Assembly (NCBI GenBank): GCA_027489835.1
Contig: JAIXZF010000164.1
Coordinates: 1 to 11,571 of the forward strand
Direction of reading: 5' to 3'
DNA from: Hyphomicrobiales bacterium
Lineage (GTDB): Bacteria > Pseudomonadota > Alphaproteobacteria > Rhizobiales > Beijerinckiaceae
DNA: 11,571 bases
The stretch's first letter is position 1. Every line of letters starts with the position of its first letter. Positions 5,585 through 11,571 of this stretch are shown in pieces. The position numbers and the translations under genes are program-made. The notes beneath the pieces are model-generated. The model was not told the DNA's origin. It worked only from the letters and a program-made list of their open reading frames with translations, and made no database searches.

Positions 5585-6205
5585 ATGCGCAGGATCACCC
5601 TCGACATGACGGCGCGCGGACGCGCCAGCATCCGCCGCCTTACCCGCTTCCAGCGCAGGCTGAGGCGCTCGGAAAGCGGCGTCGCCGCCATCGAGTTCGG
5701 CTTCATCGCGCCGATCATGCTCGTCATGCTGGTGGGCATCGTCGACATCAGCAACGCGGTCTCACTCAACTGGCGCATGGTCCAGCTCAACCGCACCCTG
5801 TCGGATCTGTCGTCGCAGAACTCGACGCTGAGCCTGGCGGGCGTCAACAACATCTTCGCGGCCAGCTCGGCCGTGCTCTCGCCCTATCGCGGCCCGGCTC
5901 CGCGCATGGTGATCTCAAGCGTGATCATCGACAATGCGCGCGTGGCGCGGGTCTGCTGGAGCAGCTCCAACATCAGCGGTGCGGCGCTGGTGCGCAACAC
6001 GGTGGTGCCCCTGCCCAACACGGACCTCGCCGTGCCGAACACGTCTCTGATCGTCACCACGGCCTCGCTGACCTACACCGGCATCATCTCGCCGAACTTC
6101 AACATGAGCGCGAAGAGCCTGTATTTCCGCCCGCGCAACGGCGACCGCAGCACCACGGTGGAGCAGGTCGTGCGCGAGGGACAGGCCGCCTGCACGCCAC
6201 CCTGA
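5585..6205 (+). CDS. Second TadE/TadF-like minor pseudopilin
   Basis: This 206-residue protein starts 10 bp after the tadE stop, so the two are surely co-transcribed. A basic 32-residue N-region ends ESG, then V-AAIEF with Glu at +5 (residue 37), then a membrane helix (about 39-60, GFIAPIMLVMLVGIVDISNAV). The remainder is a beta-rich periplasmic part with many Ser/Thr/Asn residues and single Cys residues at 124 and 203, which could pair. The TadE domain covers the membrane part; TadF is the likely role because such genes usually come in tadE-tadF pairs, but the sequence does not settle it. The RBS GAAGAG lies 7 nt from the ATG. Confidence 0.82.
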   Translation: MRRITLDMTARGRASIRRLTRFQRRLRRSESGVAAIEFGFIAPIMLVMLVGIVDISNAVSLNWRMVQLNRTLSDLSSQNSTLSLAGVNNIFAASSAVLSPYRGPAPRMVISSVIIDNARVARVCWSSSNISGAALVRNTVVPLPNTDLAVPNTSLIVTTASLTYTGIISPNFNMSAKSLYFRPRNGDRSTTVEQVVREGQAACTPP

Positions 6206-6206
6206 T

Positions 6207-6239
6207 CGGCTCTCCCGGACGCGCCCGGCCTAATAGCCG
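6207..6239. terminator. Weak composite hairpin between convergent genes
   Basis: CGGCT (6207-6211) pairs with AGCCG (6235-6239), and inside it CCGG (6215-6218) pairs with CCGG (6225-6228). It spans the 24-bp gap between the pilus genes and the nucleoside operon and reaches the end of the dehydrogenase gene. A symmetrical structure could stop transcription from both sides, but there is no T-run and the stem is interrupted. Confidence 0.22.
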
Positions 6240-7174
6240 CGCGCCCGGTCGACCTCGTGCTCCAGCGGCAGCCCGCGCTCCAGCCGGCCGATCTGCCTCG
6301 CGATGAGGGCGCAGATGGCGTCCGGCGCGCTCATGGCGGCGTTGTGCGGCGTCACCGTGACGCCCGGATGCGTCCAGAAGCGCGAGGATGCATCGAGGGG
6401 CTCCTCCCGGAACACATCGAGCGTGGCGTGCCGGAGCACGCCCTCGTCGAGGCAGGCGAGGATATCCGTCTCGTTCTGCGTCGCGCCCCGCCCCGCATTG
6501 ATCAGCATCGGCCCGCCGAGCCGGCCGCCACGGGCCAGCTGCGTGAACACACGCCGGTCGAGCAGACCTTCGGTTTCCGGCGTGGCCGGCAGGAGGTTCA
6601 CGAGGATGTCGGTGCGGGCCAGGAACGGGCCGAGGCCTTCCGGCCCCGCGAAGCTCGGCAGGCCCTCGACCTGGCGCGGCGTGCGGCTCCAGGCGGCGAC
6701 ATCGAAGCCGAGCGCCATCAGCTTGCCGGCGGCGTCGAGCCCGAGAACGCCCATGCCGAGAATCCCCACGCGCACGTCGCGCGCCGCCGGCTGGTCGCGG
6801 TCGTCGATCCATTGCGCGAGGCGCTGCTGCCTGTCGTAGCGGCGCTGCTGGCGCAGGGCGATCAGGCAGTGCAGCGCCACGTATTCGCTCATGCGCGAGG
6901 TCAGGTCGGGGTCGACCACCCGTGCGATGGGCACGTCGGGCAGCCGCGGATCGCGGAACAGATGGTCGACGCCGGCGCCCAGCGAGAACACCGCCTCGAG
7001 CGCCGGCAGCCCGGCCAGCGCGCCTTCGGGATGCTTCCAGGACGCGGCGTAGCGCACGGCGCGGCGGTCGAAAGGCTCGCCCAGGGCGACGATGTCGAGG
7101 CCGGGCAGGACGCGCCGGAAGCGCTCGCGCCAGCTTTCGACATCCCATTGGCTCATGGCGATCAGCAGGCTCAT
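6230..7174 (-). CDS. ghrA: GhrA-like 2-hydroxyacid dehydrogenase (glyoxylate/hydroxypyruvate reductase A family)
   Basis: This 314-residue cytoplasmic enzyme belongs to the D-isomer-specific 2-hydroxyacid dehydrogenases; GhrA reduces glyoxylate and hydroxypyruvate with NADPH. The Rossmann motif GILGMGVLG lies at 137-145, and WSRTP at 162-166 suits NADP binding because of the Ser-Arg pair. The catalytic residues are R229 in INAGRG, E258 in FREEPL and H277 in TPHNAA. The substrate-side motif SLGAGVDHL (64-72) is also typical of GhrA. Its ATG overlaps the deoA stop by 4 bp (ATGA), so it is the last gene of the salvage operon. The true substrate may differ from glyoxylate given this context. A GGAG lies 11 nt upstream, so translation probably depends on coupling. 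Confidence 0.9.
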   Translation of the reverse strand: MSLLIAMSQWDVESWRERFRRVLPGLDIVALGEPFDRRAVRYAASWKHPEGALAGLPALEAVFSLGAGVDHLFRDPRLPDVPIARVVDPDLTSRMSEYVALHCLIALRQQRRYDRQQRLAQWIDDRDQPAARDVRVGILGMGVLGLDAAGKLMALGFDVAAWSRTPRQVEGLPSFAGPEGLGPFLARTDILVNLLPATPETEGLLDRRVFTQLARGGRLGGPMLINAGRGATQNETDILACLDEGVLRHATLDVFREEPLDASSRFWTHPGVTVTPHNAAMSAPDAICALIARQIGRLERGLPLEHEVDRARGY

Positions 7175-8499
7175 GCGACGATGCGCTCCAGAATCACGTC
7201 GGCGGAGCCCGCGGACGGGGCGGCGCCGACCGCATAGGCCGCGACGAGCCGGGCGGCGGCGCGGTCGAAAGCGCCCTCGCTCCGCGCATGGACGAGGGCG
7301 AGCGGCCTTCCGGGGCCGACTTCCGCACCCGGCCCGGCGAGCGCGGTCAGCCCAACGGCCGGGTCGATCGCATCCGCGGCGCGGGCCCGGCCGCCGCCGA
7401 GCTCGACCACGGCGAGGCCGACGGCGCGGGTGTCGATGGCCGCGACGAAGCCCGCCCGCGCGGCATGGACGGGGCGGATGATCGGAGCGGCGGCCAGATA
7501 GGCCTCAGGCTGCGCGAGCAGGTCGGCCGGGCCGCCCAGCGCCGCGACCATGCGCTGGAAGGCTTCGGCCGCCGCGCCCGAGGCGATGACGCGCTCCATC
7601 CGGTCACTGCCGTCCGCGAGATCGGTGCACAGGCCGCCGAGCAGCAGCATCTCGGCGCCCAGCGCGACCGTCACCGCATGCATCCGGGCCTCGCGCCTTG
7701 CCCCGGTCAGGTAGTCGACCGCGTAGCGCACCTCGAGCGCGTTGCCGGCCGCGTCGGCCAGCGGCGCGTCCATGTCGGTGATGAGCGCGGTCGTCCTCAG
7801 CCCGGCGCCGTTGGCCACCGAGACCAGCGAGCGGGCGAGGTCACGCGAGCCTTCGCGCGTGGCCATGAAGGCGCCGGAGCCGGTCTTGACGTCCATCGCA
7901 AGGCCGTGAAGGCCGGCCGCCAGCTTCTTGGAAAGGATCGAGGCGGTGATCAGCGAGGCGGATTCCACAGTCGCGGTGACGTCGCGGATGGCGTAGAGCC
8001 GCTTGTCCGCCGGGGCGAGGTCGGCTGTCTGGCCGATGATGGCGCAGCCCGCCTCGCGCACGACCTTGCGAAAGAGCGCATTGTCGGGCTGCGTCACGTA
8101 GCCGGGGATGCTGTCGAGCTTGTCGAGCGTGCCGCCGGTGTGCCCGAGGCCGCGCCCCGAGATCATCGGCACGAAGCCGCCGGCCGCCGCGACCGCCGGG
8201 CCGAGCATCAGCGAGACGGTGTCTCCGACCCCGCCCGTGGAATGCTTGTCGAGCGCGGGACCGGGCAGGCCGCTCCAGTCCAGCACCTCCCCCGAATCGC
8301 GCATCGCCTCGGTCAGCGCCACGCGCTCGGCGATGCTCATGCCGTTAAAGAACACCGCCATGGCGAAGGCCGCCGCCTGGCCCTCGGTGACGCGGCCATC
8401 GACGAGGCCCGCGATCATCTGCGCGATCTCGGCGGGGCCGAGCTCGCCTCCGTCCCGCTTCGCGCGGATGATCTCCTGGGGCAGGAAGCTGGGCTCCAT
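7171..8499 (-). CDS. deoA: Thymidine phosphorylase
   Basis: This 442-residue enzyme cleaves thymidine (and deoxyuridine) with phosphate into the base and 2-deoxyribose-1-phosphate. The phosphate-binding region KHSTGGVGDTVS is at 85-96, and the family signature SGRGLGHTGGTLDKLDSIPG at 114-133. Residues R172, S187 and K191 correspond to the pyrimidine-binding Arg, Ser and Lys of the E. coli enzyme (about 440 residues, same length). The start codon overlaps the deoC stop by one base (TGATG), so the ribosome is likely to re-initiate; a separate RBS is weak (GGGG 7 nt upstream). The KHSTGGVGD and GHTGGTLDKL motifs exclude anthranilate phosphoribosyltransferase, a structural relative. Confidence 0.97.
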   Translation of the reverse strand: MEPSFLPQEIIRAKRDGGELGPAEIAQMIAGLVDGRVTEGQAAAFAMAVFFNGMSIAERVALTEAMRDSGEVLDWSGLPGPALDKHSTGGVGDTVSLMLGPAVAAAGGFVPMISGRGLGHTGGTLDKLDSIPGYVTQPDNALFRKVVREAGCAIIGQTADLAPADKRLYAIRDVTATVESASLITASILSKKLAAGLHGLAMDVKTGSGAFMATREGSRDLARSLVSVANGAGLRTTALITDMDAPLADAAGNALEVRYAVDYLTGARREARMHAVTVALGAEMLLLGGLCTDLADGSDRMERVIASGAAAEAFQRMVAALGGPADLLAQPEAYLAAAPIIRPVHAARAGFVAAIDTRAVGLAVVELGGGRARAADAIDPAVGLTALAGPGAEVGPGRPLALVHARSEGAFDRAAARLVAAYAVGAAPSAGSADVILERIVA

Positions 8500-9272
8500 C
8501 AGTACACCCCGTCGCCGCTCTCGCGCGGGGTCTCGCCCGCGATGACGTCCGCCAGCGCCTGATGCAGCCCGCTCGCGCCGAAGCGGAAGGTGCGCGGGTT
8601 GGCCCAGGCAGGGCCCATGATGCCGTCGGCGAGATCGAGATAGATCTTCGCGTCCGCCAGCGTGCGGATGCCGCCCGAAGGCTTGAGGCCCACGGGCAGG
8701 CCGCCCGCCTTGATCGCCTCCAGCATCACGCGCGCGGCGGCTGGCGTGGCCGAAACGGGCGTCTTGCCGGTCGAGGTCTTGATGAAGTCCGCACCCGACT
8801 GGATGGCGAGGTCGCTGGCCTGCCGGATCGAGGCCTCGTCGGGGAAGCAGCCGGTCTCGAGGATGACCTTCAGCAGCGTCGATTCGCAGATGGCCTTGAT
8901 CTCGGCCACCATGTCGGCGGCGATCTCCGGCGCGCCTTCCAGAAAGGCCTTGTAGGGGAAGACGAGGTCGATCTCGTCGGCGCCGTCGCCAATGGCTTCC
9001 TGCACGTCGCCCGAGATGCGGCCGACATTGGTGCCGCCGGCCGGGAAGTTCACCACCGTCGCCACCCGAACGGGCGAGTCGCCCAAAGTGCGGCGGGCCA
9101 GGCTGACGAATTGCGGCCAGATGCAGACGGCCGCCACAGGGCCGGGGGCCGCGACGGCCCGCGCGCAGAGCTGCAGCGTGCCGGCCTCGTTGGCCTGATC
9201 GCCCAGATCGGTGAGGTCGAGCAGGGCGATGGCCCGGCGCGCGGCTTGGATGTCAGCCTGGATGTCAGCCAA
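8499..9272 (-). CDS. deoC: Deoxyribose-phosphate aldolase
   Basis: This 257-residue class I aldolase splits 2-deoxyribose-5-phosphate into glyceraldehyde-3-phosphate and acetaldehyde. The lysine forming the Schiff base is K165 in FIKTSTGK; the other catalytic residues are D102 (EIDLVFPY) and K197 (GLKPSGG), at nearly the same positions as D102, K167 and K201 of E. coli. The start is a TTG at 9272 with AGGGAG 7 nt upstream, overlapping the end of the purine-nucleoside phosphorylase gene by 8 bp. No ATG lies near the start of the conserved domain. The first residues MADIQADIQ contain a four-residue repeat from a DNA duplication. Its substrate requires a phosphopentomutase not encoded in this window. 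Confidence 0.96.
   Translation of the reverse strand: MADIQADIQAARRAIALLDLTDLGDQANEAGTLQLCARAVAAPGPVAAVCIWPQFVSLARRTLGDSPVRVATVVNFPAGGTNVGRISGDVQEAIGDGADEIDLVFPYKAFLEGAPEIAADMVAEIKAICESTLLKVILETGCFPDEASIRQASDLAIQSGADFIKTSTGKTPVSATPAAARVMLEAIKAGGLPVGLKPSGGIRTLADAKIYLDLADGIMGPAWANPRTFRFGASGLHQALADVIAGETPRESGDGVY
9247..9270 (-). repeat. 12-bp tandem duplication at the deoC start
   Basis: The 12-mer TGGATGTCAGCC (plus strand) occurs twice without a gap, at 9247-9258 and 9259-9270. It lengthens DeoC by four residues in frame (ADIQ twice), and it overlaps the stop codon of the preceding gene (9265-9267). Confidence 0.85.
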
Positions 9273-10095
9273 GTGGCGTCTCCCTGAGGAAGGCGCGGAC
9301 CAGCGCCTTCAGCCTCGGCGCCGCCGCATCGGCCACATGCTTGGTCTCCATGTGGTTCGGCGCGACGACCTGCATGCCCGTCCCATAATTGGTGACGATC
9401 GACAAGGCCGCCGCCACGAGCCCGAGGCGGCGCGCCATGATGATCTCGGGCACCGTGGACATGCCGACAAGATCGGCGCCGACGACCTGCGCCAGCCTGA
9501 TCTCGGCCGGCGTCTCGAAGCTCGGGCCGCTCCACCACATGTAGACGCCTTCGGGAAGAGCGAGGCCGGCCTGCGCCGCCGCCGCCTGCAGCCGGGCGCG
9601 GAGCGCGGGATCATAGGCCTCCGCCATCGGCACGAAGCGGCGCTCGTCCACATCCCCGATCAAGGGGTTGGGCGCGCCGAGGCTGACATGGTCGGCGATG
9701 GCGACGACCGTGCCCGGCGCCATGACGGGGTTGACGGAACCCGCGGCGTTGGTGGCCAAGAGCGCGGGCGAGCCCAGCCGGGTCAGCAGCCCGAGCGGCA
9801 CCTTCATCACGGCCGGATCGCCGCCCTCGTAGTAGTGCGAGCGGCCGGCGAAGACGAGCACGGAGCGGCCCTCAAGACGGCCGAAGACCAGCGCCTTGGC
9901 ATGGCCGGAGACGGCGCCGCGCGGGAAGCCGGGGATTTCGGCATAGGGGATGCGCACCGCGTCCTCGACCTCGTCGGCGAGGGAGCCGAGGCCCGAGCCG
10001 AGGATGATGGCGAGATCGGGCGTGCCGACGCCGCGCGCCGCGACGAAGCGCTGCGCCGCGTCGAACAGGGTTTCGGGATGGTCGGCCCAGGCCAT
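9265..10095 (-). CDS. punA: Purine-nucleoside phosphorylase (trimeric PNP/MTAP family)
   Basis: This 276-residue enzyme cleaves inosine/guanosine and their deoxy forms with phosphate into the purine base and (deoxy)ribose-1-phosphate. It is of the mammalian/XapA type, not the E. coli DeoD type. The phosphate site shows in ILGSGLG (31-37), SGHAK (63-67) and GRSHYYEG (84-91); the base and sugar site shows in TNAAGS (115-120), GPSFETPAE (190-198), VGMSTVPE (210-217) and TN at 236-237, where Asn237 matches the purine-contact Asn of 6-oxopurine enzymes. That argues against methylthioadenosine phosphorylase. GAGG stands 7 nt before the ATG, which lies 9 bp after the cdd stop. Confidence 0.95.
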   Translation of the reverse strand: MAWADHPETLFDAAQRFVAARGVGTPDLAIILGSGLGSLADEVEDAVRIPYAEIPGFPRGAVSGHAKALVFGRLEGRSVLVFAGRSHYYEGGDPAVMKVPLGLLTRLGSPALLATNAAGSVNPVMAPGTVVAIADHVSLGAPNPLIGDVDERRFVPMAEAYDPALRARLQAAAAQAGLALPEGVYMWWSGPSFETPAEIRLAQVVGADLVGMSTVPEIIMARRLGLVAAALSIVTNYGTGMQVVAPNHMETKHVADAAAPRLKALVRAFLRETPLG

Positions 10096-10104
10096 GGCGA
10101 AGCC

Positions 10105-10509
10105 TCAGGAGGTGAGGTTGTCGGGGCCGAAGGAGGCCGGCAGCAGCTCCTCGACCGTGAAGGAACGGCGCAGCCCTTCGTCGCCCGCGACATGCACCGC
10201 CACGCCCGGCTCGGCGAATTCGCGCAGGCGCTGGCGGCAGCCGCCGCAGGGCGTGCACAGCCCCGCACCGTCACCGACCACGAGGGCTTCGACGATGCGC
10301 GTCTCGCCCGCCAGGATCATGGCCGCGATGGCGCTGGCCTCGGCGCAATTGCCCACGGGGTAAGCCGCGTTCTCAACATTGCAGCCGGCATAGATGCACC
10401 CGCTCGGGGCCAGCAAGGCCGCGCCGACATGGAACTTCGAATAGGGCACGTAGGCGCGCGCCTTCGCCGCCAGGGCCGCGTCGAACAGCGCGGCGATCCC
10501 AGGTGTCAT
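10105..10509 (-). CDS. cdd: Cytidine deaminase, homotetrameric zinc type
   Basis: This 134-residue enzyme converts cytidine and deoxycytidine to uridine and deoxyuridine, which the phosphorylase can then split. The nucleoside-binding and catalytic motif GCNVENAAYPVGNCAEASAI spans 42-61, with zinc ligand C55 and catalytic E57; the other zinc ligands are C88 and C91 in PCGGCRQ. The length fits the short homotetrameric class, as in Bacillus subtilis, not the long dimeric E. coli type. The ATG at 10509 overlaps the permease stop by 4 bp (ATGA), with GAAGGA 6 nt before it. The reading frame is open far upstream, but there it runs through the permease gene in another frame. Confidence 0.96.
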   Translation of the reverse strand: MTPGIAALFDAALAAKARAYVPYSKFHVGAALLAPSGCIYAGCNVENAAYPVGNCAEASAIAAMILAGETRIVEALVVGDGAGLCTPCGGCRQRLREFAEPGVAVHVAGDEGLRRSFTVEELLPASFGPDNLTS

Positions 10510-11483
10510 GAGCGATCCTTCACGTAGGGCACGCCGACGGCCCGGGGCGGCGTGGCCTTGCCGATGAAGCCGGCCAGCAGGATGACGGTGAGCAGATAGG
10601 GCAGCGCCTGGATGGCCTGGACGGGCACCTGGCCGATGCCGGGCAGGCTGACGCCCTGGATGCGCAGCGCGACCGCATCGAGCAGGCCGAAGAGGAAGCA
10701 GGCACCCAGCGCGGGAAAGGGCCGCCATTTCGCGAAGATCAGCGCGGCCAGCGCGATGAAGCCCTTGCCCGCCGTCATGTCGGTGACGAAGCCGGCGGAC
10801 TGGGCGATGGCAAGATAGGCCCCGCCGAAGCCGCACAGGATGCCGGCCATGATGACGGCCGAATAGCGCAGCCGCGTGACCGAAAGGCCCGCCGTGTCGA
10901 CCGCGGCCGGGTTCTCTCCCACGGCGCGGAGCCTGAGGCCCCAGCGCGTGCGGTGGAGCAGGAACCAAGTCAGCGGCACCATGGCGAGCGCGGCGTAGAC
11001 CAGCACGGAATGGCCCGAGACCACCTCGGCATAGAAGGTCCCGATCACCGGCACCGAGCGGGCCGCCTCGGCGAAAGGCAGCGTGATCTCGTTGAAGCGC
11101 GCGCCCGGCGGCAATTGCGGCGTGCGGCCGCCCTGGTTGAACCAGGCATTGCCGAGGATGGCCGTGAGTCCCGAGGCCAGCACGTTGATGGCGACGCCGG
11201 AGACGATCTGGTTGCCGCGCTGGGTGATCGAGGCATAGCCATGGATCAGCGCGAACAGCACCGAGGCGAGGATGGCGGCGAGAAGGCCGATCCAGGGGTT
11301 CGGCACCATGGCCGCCGCCGCGCCGGCCGCGAAGGCGCCGATCAGCATCTTGCCCTCGAGCCCGATGTCGACGACGCCCGAGCGCTCGGAATAGAGCCCG
11401 GCGAGGCAGGCGAAGAGCAGCGGCACCGATAGCCTGACGGCGGAATCGACGGCGAGCAGCACGGTCTGGAACAGATCGCTCAT
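10506..11483 (-). CDS. Nucleoside ABC transporter permease, second subunit (NupQ/NupC-type, BPD_transp_2 family)
   Basis: This 325-residue inner-membrane protein is one of two permeases of a BmpA-NupABC-type importer for nucleosides. It has about eight to ten hydrophobic segments. The start motif LAGLYSERSGVVDIGLEGKMLIGAFAA (from about residue 27, shown here in part: SERSGVVDIGLEGKML) is typical of this permease group, as is RAVGENPAAVDTAGLSV, the loop that contacts the ATPase, and the end motif FIGKATPPRAVG. The family also includes ribose permeases, but the neighbouring salvage genes point to nucleosides. An AAGG lies 7 nt upstream of the ATG, which overlaps the stop of the preceding permease by 4 bp. 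Confidence 0.92.
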   Translation of the reverse strand: MSDLFQTVLLAVDSAVRLSVPLLFACLAGLYSERSGVVDIGLEGKMLIGAFAAGAAAAMVPNPWIGLLAAILASVLFALIHGYASITQRGNQIVSGVAINVLASGLTAILGNAWFNQGGRTPQLPPGARFNEITLPFAEAARSVPVIGTFYAEVVSGHSVLVYAALAMVPLTWFLLHRTRWGLRLRAVGENPAAVDTAGLSVTRLRYSAVIMAGILCGFGGAYLAIAQSAGFVTDMTAGKGFIALAALIFAKWRPFPALGACFLFGLLDAVALRIQGVSLPGIGQVPVQAIQALPYLLTVILLAGFIGKATPPRAVGVPYVKDRS

Positions 11484-11571
11484 GCCGGCGCCTTCCCCGC
11501 GAAGCGCCCGTAGAGCTGCACGATGCGCTCGGCGAACAGCATCTCCAGCGCGCCGGCGAAGAGGATGACGA
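11480..11571 (-). CDS. C-terminus of a first nucleoside ABC permease (partial)
   Basis: Only the last 29 residues are present, ending EMLFAERIVQLYGRFAGKAPA, and the gene runs out of the window at its 5' side. No domain can be read from so short a piece. The identification rests on position: importers of this type carry two permease genes in tandem, and the 4-bp ATGA overlap with the next permease shows that the two are translated together. The ATPase and the BmpA binding-protein genes would be expected further upstream. Confidence 0.6.
   Translation of the reverse strand, partial: VILFAGALEMLFAERIVQLYGRFAGKAPA

Noticed and set aside
6922..8562. 546-codon plus-strand frame opposite deoA and the dehydrogenase
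   Set aside because: Low-complexity Arg/Gly/Asp/Ala composition and no domain. deoA on the minus strand has all its catalytic motifs.

Overview
The window is GC-rich DNA that reads as an alphaproteobacterial chromosome, most likely of the order Hyphomicrobiales (Rhizobiales). The evidence is the Caulobacter/Rhizobium-style pilus genes (cpa nomenclature, Flp pilins of about 54 residues), exact TTAACCAT motifs of the alphaproteobacterial cell-cycle regulator CtrA in front of pilus genes, and a BmpA-NupABC-type nucleoside transporter with a salvage operon. A Bosea- or Chelatococcus-like source is a guess from general protein character and is not proven by the sequence. No RNA gene, CRISPR array, insertion sequence or phage gene was seen.

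Region 1 (1-3852, minus strand) is half of a Tad/Flp (tight adherence) pilus locus. Read in its own direction it runs: two tandem, almost identical Flp pilin genes, prepilin peptidase cpaA, then after a 125-bp gap with a CtrA-like site cpaB, the secretin cpaC and the start of the lipoprotein gene cpaD, which leaves the window. CpaA would cut the pilins, CpaC would form the outer-membrane pore, and CpaB and CpaD would assist pore assembly. The motor genes (cpaE/cpaF, tadB/tadC) would be expected beyond base 1 and are not seen.

Region 2 (3853-4374) is a 522-bp divergent intergenic region, unusually AT-rich in its centre. It holds a candidate pilin promoter with a CtrA half-site, a perfect 10-bp inverted repeat spaced like a pair of operators, and two adjacent DnaA-box-like 9-mers.

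Region 3 (4375-6205, plus strand) holds three accessory pilus genes: a small secreted protein that is essentially the N-terminal domain of CpaC standing alone, and two TadE-type minor pseudopilins.

Region 4 (6230-11571, minus strand) is a tightly packed nucleoside uptake and salvage operon: end of a first ABC permease, second permease, cytidine deaminase, purine-nucleoside phosphorylase, deoxyribose-phosphate aldolase, thymidine phosphorylase, and a GhrA-like 2-hydroxyacid dehydrogenase. Six of the seven genes start within 9 bp of, or overlap, the gene before. Imported nucleosides would be deaminated, split by phosphorolysis, and the deoxyribose part sent to central metabolism. The phosphopentomutase (deoB) needed between the phosphorylases and DeoC is not in the window.

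Most of the window consists of known systems. No wholly new system was found. The most worthwhile leads are the control region 3853-4374, the stand-alone CpaC-N-domain protein and the twin pilins.
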